Source: Eutrigla gurnardus (lineage: Eukaryota; Chordata; Actinopteri; Perciformes; Triglidae). From it: 64,000 nt of DNA. Shown here in pieces: positions 53,601-62,600 of this stretch; position 1 is the first letter of the stretch, and each line of letters begins with the position of its first letter. The stretch is taken from the NCBI GenBank assembly GCA_963514095.1, contig OY741276.1:20695695-20759694 (forward strand), read 5' to 3'. The position numbers and the translations under genes are program-made. The notes beneath the pieces were generated by a model. That model did no database searches, was not told where the DNA came from, and saw nothing but the letters and a program-made list of their open reading frames with translations.

Positions 53601-56600
53601 TGCATCAGGCTGCCGTGTCATTGCCAACGCTAATGGACCAAGCAAAGAAACCTATTTGAAGCGAGAGTTCCTCTCAAAGGAATACAGGTAGCAATGCAAG
53701 ATATCGCCACATTAAAAAATAGTAAATAGTTCAAACTTTAAAGTAAAACGATATGTGCTGGAAGTTGGGTTTCCTTTATAATTCTATCTGTCGATCTGAG
53801 CTCATTTACAGTGATGAGTTATGATGAACTGTCTGCTTAATATCCAAACAGTTGATTATGTCTGACACCTAAATGTCAGTTTGTTGTTACAAAGTCCATC
53901 AGTCCCCCAAATTTCATATGTGTAAAATTGATGTTTAATGCAAACCTCTCTCTTGTCTCTTCCTCCTCCAGATACTCTCTCAGTGCCTCGCTGGTCCCCG
54001 CAGATTCCCCGGAGAGATCTGGGAAACTCAATAAAACACAGGTAGGCCTGAAGGACAGCGTGTGGGTGAGTGTGCGCCAAGTTTGCTTTGACATGCATAT
54101 CCTCACACACCTGTGATGCAATGTCGGTCCAATTAAAGATTGCCTCTTGCATAAATCCTTTTAATTCTCTTCCTCTCTCTCGCACGGCTCAACCCCGAAT
54201 GCTAGTGATCCTAAACGTAACCGTTTTATTTGTGGGATCTCAGCGACCTGCAGAACGTGGGAGTTTTTCCCGCTGAAAAGTCAGCAAGATGGAAAGCGAA
54301 GCTCTAAATCGAAACATTATTCCATCTAGCAATCTTCTGGACGCACCAATTTGCATATTTCTAACATGTGATTGCATTGTTGGCCTGCGATGATAAGTGC
54401 ATTTGCGTCGCCGGTACACAATGAACCACTTTGGCTTTCGAGCCCTCCACTGTGCTGAAAGAACATTTCTGTATGCAGAATCTGCCCTTAATGCCACATC
54501 ATCGTTTACATTTGACAGCGGAATCCACAAAAAAATCTGCTAGGGGTTGGATTGAGTTTTGCCTCCCAATTGAGGCGGAGAAGGGCTAATAAAGAGATTT
54601 GGATTCTGTCAAACTGCATTAGTCACCTGCCATTAGCCAGCCAGTGGCGCGGCTGGCAGTAAATACAGCCAATAGTCATATACGTGCTCCAACCGCTCGA
54701 ATGGGTTGCTATTGCGGATTGTGGATTTGTTTGTGTGAGAAGTAAGCGTGTTGGAAGCTTAATAGCAGCGCAGGCCTCTGAACTCCCCCCACTTGGACTC
54801 ATTGCATTGATGTAAAGCACAAGGCCTCGGTCCAGCACTGCAGAGGGGCTGCCTGAGACGTTCATCGCCCAGGGTTACCTGAAAGGTGACAGTGAAATGG
54901 GCCCAAATTACATCAGCAAGTGAGGGAGATTAGGGTGGTAAGCACTTTAACTGAAGTACCTTCTTCAGGCATCTATTATCCTCACAGAAAGGTTAGGCAG
55001 GAAACCGGCGCCTTCTTTTGCAAAAGCCGTCTGCCGGAATGAGAGGATGTGCTGAAAGGCAAAAGGTCAGAAGTAGTGTTTCTCCTCACAGTAATCCACA
55101 GCTCCTATATGTCATATAGATGTGTAAAAAGCTGAAAAGGATGTCCTGACTTTTAAAAACATTTCCTTATCTGTCTCACTTCTTCTGCCTGCAGGTTTTC
55201 CACCAAGTATTGGATGTCCCAGACATGCATAGTATGTGGGAAGGGAATGTTGTTTGGACTGAAATGTAAAAACTGCAAGTAGGTGCCTCAAGTACCATTC
55301 GTTGCATCAATAGTAGTGATTTGTCTAATTTGTTTTGATTGCACATAATCAAATCTCTGTTATTATTCCATGACATCTTAATACATTTTTTTTCATTTCT
55401 CATGGTGAAACATGCTTATTATCCTCTTTTGTTTTAGTCCCACTTGAATAAATTGTCAATTTGTATCCATTGTCTGTTTTGCCACATGCTAATTCGCCCA
55501 CTTGGTGTGTAAATAAACTCTAAATCAGGACAAATGCCAGTCACATTTCCTGTCTTTTTGTATGCACTCAGGCTGAAGTGCCACAACAAATGCACCAAAG
55601 AAGCCCCACCTTGCCATTTATTGATCATACAGAGAGGCGGACGAGAATCCCTTAAAGGTATGTAATATGTAACATGTAGTCGGCTGCACACATTTTCATT
55701 AACTTTCATGCCGATATTTGTCTCGACTTAACTGCAGCACTTATCAGAGAATCCAGCTCCACACACACACACACACACACAGTTTAGAGACCTGCATTTA
55801 CTTTGACAGTTTGTTATATTATGAAAACTATCGCACTTTCGCACTCACAACTCTGATGTCCATTTTCAGAAGCCTATATTTAATATTATATTCAGGCTAC
55901 ACTTAAAACCGTCGGAGCTTAAACCCCGTCGGAATGACTCTGCGACTCTGCAAATTACATTCCTCCGTCCGTATCTCAGCTTTCTTTGCTATTGGTTCAA
56001 CTGATATAGTACGCCGCAGCATTTGCCTGCATATTGAATTAACTTTAATTTTATTTTTGAAAAATGTGCAAGCAATCTTGAGTGACACAGAATCTGAGAG
56101 AGAATAATATTCACAACTTAAGAAATCTCTGTCCTCTCTATAGGGATCATTATTTTCTAAAAGTGCACTAGATCTAGATTAAACCCTGCTGTATTCTGTC
56201 CTCATGATTATTCAATTATTTGAATGCGTCCTTAAAACTACCGAAGAGACGGGTTTTTTTTTCTCCACTTGAGTCCTCATTTAACAAAGTGAAAGAGTCT
56301 TTGCCGGTTTAGGCAGATAGGTTATCTGCTGATTAATTAAGCCACTTAAGTTGAACAAATGTGACTGCGTCATGCACTGTTTGTACTGACACAGACTGCA
56401 CTGAAAGAAATTCCCGCTATCTGCTATCAGAATTGAGATTCTTTTGTCCTTTTTCTGTCTCACTCCCTCCCTTTCTCCCCCAAATAAGATCACCAAGGAA
56501 CAACTCAAGGTAAAGAACACTAATTAGACTTCTTCTGCCTTGCTTTAGTAAGAGAAAGTGACAGTATCTCAATACATAATTTGCTTAAGGAGACTTTTTT

Positions 56601-59600
56601 TCTATATGAGATAAATGGATGGTGTTCGTGAAAAGGCAGTTTGTTAATTTTTCATATTAGAAGCTGGGCGTGATAAAGACTTTCTCCTCATTTTTCCTGA
56701 AGCTATTAGGCGAGTATTGTTTAATTTCTGTCTCCCACAAATGCTTCATTGTTCCTCTCCATTGTCTCTGCAGTAGCTCGTCTGGTAAGGACTGAATCAG
56801 TGCCATGTGACATCAACAACCCGCTCAGGTACACAGACCTGCACATCAGTCAGACGCTCCCCAAAACCAACAAAATCAACAAGGTGAGTGCAGAAAGCGA
56901 AAACTGTGTGTTACAATCTGAGCGTAATCTGTCCTAGATATCACATTTCTATCTTTTTTTGTGGCCCGATATGGTTATGAGTCATCGTGTCTTTGTCAGG
57001 GGATCATGCAACCGTACAAAAATATCTTCAGCAGTATTGATGTTTACACAGATGGGTTTGTTTTCATACAAAGGACCATCCCTGGTATTGAGCAGTTAAG
57101 ACTATTTTAACAACTGGTCATCCGGCGTCTGCCAAAGTGCTCGGTGAATTACTGGTATTGATCAGTAACTCAATGAATCAATCATGCTGTAGTTGTTTTC
57201 TGCTTTTTAATGGTAAAACCATGGCCATGACATATGAGATTTATTTCCAATTTTTTTATTTTTTTATAATTTTTTCCCTCTACCGACAAAAACACTAGAA
57301 GATCAGCCGATATTCAGTCAATTTAGTAATTAATTGATTGAAGTTAACCGGCTGCCCATTGAGCATGATGGATGCTATGGATGGCCTTGCCACATCCTGC
57401 ACATGCACTTACTCCCCCCTGACCAATAGGCTTCATTTGTCCCTCTGGACCATCCCTTCTAGCATTCACCAGAGAGCATCCAGGATAAAGGTAGCACGCA
57501 GCAGTGAGACGGCCAACAAGGAGTGTTGGAACCACTGTACATGTGTTATCAACCATAAATAATAATCTTCTGTTTTGATAATACATAATTGTATATTATT
57601 AACCACAATTTGACTTCTGGGTTCCAGGGAATAGGAAGTGACAGAGTGACGTCATACATGCTGTGTGATATCCATATTTTTGCATGCATTTGACATCATT
57701 TTGGACCATTATTATTATTGTCATTATTATTATAGATAACACGCAAAAAGACGGGTGGTGTAGTGGGTAGCACGGTCGCCTCACAGCGAGAGGGTCCTGG
57801 GTTTGATTCCCGGGTTCAATTCCTGGTTCAGGTTCCTTCCCACAGTCTAAAGACATGCAGGATGGTTACCTGTCTGTCTCTACATGTCTCCCTGTTATAG
57901 ACTGGTTACCTGTCTGTCTCTACATGTCGGCCCTGTGATAGACTGGTTACCTGTCTGTCTCTACATGTCGGCCCTGTGATAGACTGGTTACCTGTCTGTC
58001 TCTACATGTCGGCCCTGTGATAGACTGGTTACCTGTCTGTCTCTACATGTCGGCCCTGTGATAGACTGGTTGCCTGTCTGTCTCTACATGTCGGCCCTGT
58101 GATAGACTGGTTACCTGTCTGTCTCTACATGTCGGCACTGTGATATACTGGTTACCTGTCTGTCTCTACATGTCGGCCCTGTGATAGACTGGTTACCTGT
58201 CTGTCTCTACATGTCGGCCCTGTGATAGACTGGTTACCTGTCTGTCTCTACATGTCAGCCCTGTGATAGACTGGTTACCTGTCTGTCTCTACATGTCTCC
58301 CTGTGATAGACTGGTTTCCTGTCTGTCTCTACATGTAAGCCCTGTGATAGACTGGTTACCTGTCTGTCTCTACATGTCAGCCCTGTGATAGACTGGTTTC
58401 CTGTCTGTCTCTACATGTCAGCCCTGTGATAGACTGGTTACCTGTCTGTCTCTACATGTCTCCCTGTGATAGACTGGTTACCTGTCTGTCTCTACATGTC
58501 AGCCCTGTGATAGACTGGTTTCCTGTCTGTCTCTACATGTCAGCCCTGTGATAGACTGGTTACCTGTCTGTCTCTACATGTCTCCCTGTGATAGACTGGT
58601 TACCTGTCTGTCTCTACATGTCAGCCCTGTGATAGACTGGTTACCTGTCTGTCTCTACATGTCTACCTGTGATAGACTGGTTTCCTGTCTGTCTCTACAT
58701 GTCAGCCCTGTGATAGACTGGTTACCTGTCTGTCTCTACATGTCGACCCTGTGATAGACTGGTTACCTGTCTGTCTCTACAGACTGTGTAGGTTGCGGTA
58801 GACGATGGATGGACCCAAAAAGACAAAACTTGCTATAGTTGAATAATAATATTATTATTATCTGAACATTTAATTGTTCTGCCAATGTTTGCACTGTAAG
58901 ATAATATTATATAAATCAAGAGCAGATACAAAAACAACAACTTTTAAATAATGTTTCGTTACTGCACTTGATAGGTTGGATGTACCTGCAGGACATTTTG
59001 TCAAAGCTTTTGCAATCTGCTTGTGCAACACCCAGAAATCATCACTGACGACATCAGGAATCTATACACACTCTGATGTAACCCAATGATTATTTACAGT
59101 ACACAATGTGTCGATAAAGCTGTTTCTCCTACTTTCTGCTAGAATTTGACAAATCATTAATCACTTCCAACATTAGCTAATTCAATACAAATTGCAGTTT
59201 CATATTGTTCAAAGCATGCCCTATCTTTAGCTTGCCTTCAAAGCAGCCATTGATTTCCCTTCTTTTCAATTAGCTAAGGAAATCAACATGCAGAGACATG
59301 AAAGATAAAACATCTAATTGAACATTTTCTCTTTATCATGATATCATTAAAATGGCATCCGAGATTTAAGGCTTGGCTGCTGAAGAGAAGAATGTTGGTC
59401 TTTTGTTTAAATGTTTGCTTACTTTTATGTTGTGATTTCCAAACTATGAAATTGATAGTCATTTTTAGCATCTTTACAAACAGGATTTAATTGGAAAAAA
59501 GTGTTTTTATTTTTAGTGATGACTGAAAATAGTGGAACACAAAAACCATTAGGGAAATTATTATATTAAGTCATTATCTGAATTTAATATCCAGAGATTG

Positions 59601-62600
59601 TTCATAATAAAGATCTGAAAATTGAGTTTGGTGAAACGGAAGTCTTCAGAAGTTCCATCTTCAGCTGAAGAGATGTGACTAGGGGCAGATTACTGGAGGG
59701 ACTCATTGGACTGTACCCGGAGGTCAGTCGGGAGCTGGCTGTGATGATCATGAGACGGAAATGGCAAAAGCAGCTTGAAGAAAGAAGAACTGTTTTACAT
59801 TCTCACAGCAGAAAAAAGATAATTGTAATAATGACAATCATGGTGAGACGAAATCAGCTGGAATCTGCAGAATCCGCTGATTGAGTAAAATATGTGCAAT
59901 ATGATAGGCATGTCGTTTTCTAGTCCATGGATGCACCACTGAGGGGAGTTTAGAAAATGCTTCCTGTCCACAATTGCAGCCCCACACAATGATTACTCAG
60001 AAAAGTAAAGCAGCATATTGCTCATTGTGATGGATTACGTCTGTGGGGCAAGTCTCACATCTCTGCAAGTTGATTTTCATATTGTACTGAAATGAATGCA
60101 AACCAAGTGTTGCCTGGAAGGTAGAAAATCAATCTAGAAACTTGTGGAACGATTCAGAAAGAGGCCAACAGTAAAGCCAAGTGCAAGCATGTCATGACTG
60201 CAAAATCACCAGTATTACAAGTTGAAGTCAAGCATTTTTTTTTTCTGTTTCTTCTCAGGATCACATCGCAGCCCCGTACCAGCCAGACTCCAGCAGTAAT
60301 CCGTCATCCACCACCTCCTCCACCCCGTCCTCCCCGGCCCCTCCCCTGCCCAGCAGTGCCACGCCCCCCTCGCCCCTGCATCCGTCTCCACAGTCGGCGC
60401 GGCAACAGAAACAGTTCAACTTGACAGGTATCAGAATGATGAGTTATCACCGAGGAAGCATTCAACCCTCAACCCTTAATAGAAAACAGACACTTGGACC
60501 TAAAGATTTTGCCTCCTTTATTCATTACGTTTGGAGATTGTTCTTCAATATCAGAGAAATCTCACTGAGATAGTTTTATGTTTCCATGGTTACAGTACAA
60601 ACTGGAACTATTAATATCTAATTCACCTATTGCTGTAGTGTTGATACTTCCATGGAGTTCATTGTGTACTTAGTTGTGTAGTGTGTGAATTTCGAGGGCA
60701 GTCAAATCCAACGCAATCAAGCATTCAAAATAGCAAGTTTAAATAAATGAGCATTTTTAAAGATACATTTTCAGAAAACAAATGATTGCCTTAATATAAA
60801 TAATCAACTGGAGAAGTTTCATGGTGATAACTATCTATATTGGTGTTTCTGAGTAGCCCAATATATTCTAAATAACAATACTTGCATGAGGCTTGCTGGG
60901 GTAATTCATATCGTGAATATGCTAAATGAATGCAAATAATGGGAGAGAAAACAAGTCAAATAGTTAATCAATATAAATGAGTGTTTGGAGAATATGTTGT
61001 GTGAACTGTGAAATGTGTGCTGTGAAGCAAAACGGTGTCATAATCTCTAATAAGAACTAATTTGAATGTAAATACTGAATGAGCGAGCAACCAGCTCTCC
61101 TTTTTGTTTCTCTCCTCAGCCTCCAGTTATTTCAAATACAAGCAACAGTTCATCTTTCCTGGTAAGCAAGTCCTAATTGATCATTTCCCCTACCCATAAT
61201 GCACTACAACCGTCCCAGGGAAAATTGAGTGAGGAGAAGGGCTCTTTTGATGCTGTTGGGTGATTTTCAGAGGAGACTCTCGTCCCCTACACCCACTCAT
61301 TGCTTGTCTCATTTGGGCCTCCTAATGTTTTGTCAATGCCCAGCCTCTTGCTTTTACACTGGTCTCACACATTCTTTGCTCATTTGGCAGGTTATTATGG
61401 CCTAGACAACCTGGAGTGGTGTGAGGAAAAGAATGAGGTGTAATTGAGATCTGGGGAGACAGGTTTTTTTTTTTTTTTTTAAATATAGAATATACGTCAC
61501 TCAGCAATACCCAGGTTCTGCTTATTGTACCGTTCTTCAGCTCAATGACATCAGATTTCTTTATGAGCTGCCTAACAGAACAGTCAAACACTACCACTTA
61601 CTGTTAATCTCATCAATCCAAACTCATTATGCTGTAAGTGGAGCTAATGACACGCCCACGTTATGTAAAACGTACTGTAAATGTTAGCTGTTTAGAAAAG
61701 AAAAGAAAATCTATTTTCATAAGCCTCCCAGCGATTCAGTAATTACGGTGTGATATAAAATGTATTCATTTATAGTCTTTACATGTTCGTATTTGGTTGC
61801 ACAAGCGCCTTTAGCTTATTCCAGCATACATTTTTGGGAGAAAGTAGGAATATCCTGTAAAAGTTGTCACAGGGATCACAGACATACTGACTGGCACGGA
61901 TTCACACCGTCGGCCAATTTGGAGCGTCCAATCCTCCTGGCTTGCTGGTCTTTGGAGTTAATCCATGCAAAACATCCGCGCAGGCACCACACAGAAAGCA
62001 AAACCATGTCCTTCTTGCTGCGAGGCGACGGTGCCAGCTACTAATGCACCGTGCCACAATGCTTGTTTTTTGTATTTTTTTTGGTCCCACTTTGTGTCAC
62101 AAATTGTCACAGCGTGCAAACACGAGCGGCAAAGCGTCACAGCGATTCCTCTGGTGTCGTTCAGAGGTAGATACCAGACAACAGCTGACCGCACTCATCT
62201 TACATGAAGAGAATTCAACCTGCTTTCTCTTTTTCTCCAATGATGACAATGACACGCGCTAATGTGGTGATCAAATTAAATACGCTCTCTCTAAGCATCA
62301 AAGTGAAATCCCATTTTCTACAATGATTGATATCTCCATTCAAATTATGTCAAGGAAGAAATACAGGAATTCAATAGGAAGTATGTGTGGTTTCAATTGT
62401 GCAGCTATCATTTTCTTTGCTGCATTCAAGCAATCTGCACACCAGTTGCATTGTTTTTGAGTGGCAGTGAATGCACATATTCACAATACCTCATTATATG
62501 TTGAATTTGATGACTAGATGTTGACTTTTCAAAACACTTACCATGTACCAATAATGTGTGGAAATGAAATACTTTACTTTTTTTACGTTGCTGCTTGCTA

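Larger units (their letters stand above)
44394..53971 (+). other. ksr2 intron of 9.6 kb with several CA/TG microsatellites
   Basis: No gene recognised. Simple repeats lie at 47797-47865 (TG), 50418-50448 (CA) and 50610-50665 (CA). The rest is unique-looking, AT-rich DNA. Confidence 0.5.
56884..60258 (+). other. ksr2 intron of 3.4 kb with the minisatellite-bearing retroposon
   Basis: The main content is the element at 57753-58815. The flanks are AT-rich with chance ORFs only. Confidence 0.55.

Noticed and set aside
57753..57825. Possible tRNA gene
   Set aside because: A- and B-box-like words are present, but no cloverleaf with acceptor stem and anticodon arm was found; it is the tRNA-like head of a SINE-type repeat.
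57866..58785. Regular array that could suggest a CRISPR
   Set aside because: Units are contiguous with no unique spacers, and the array lies inside a eukaryotic retroposon; it is a minisatellite.
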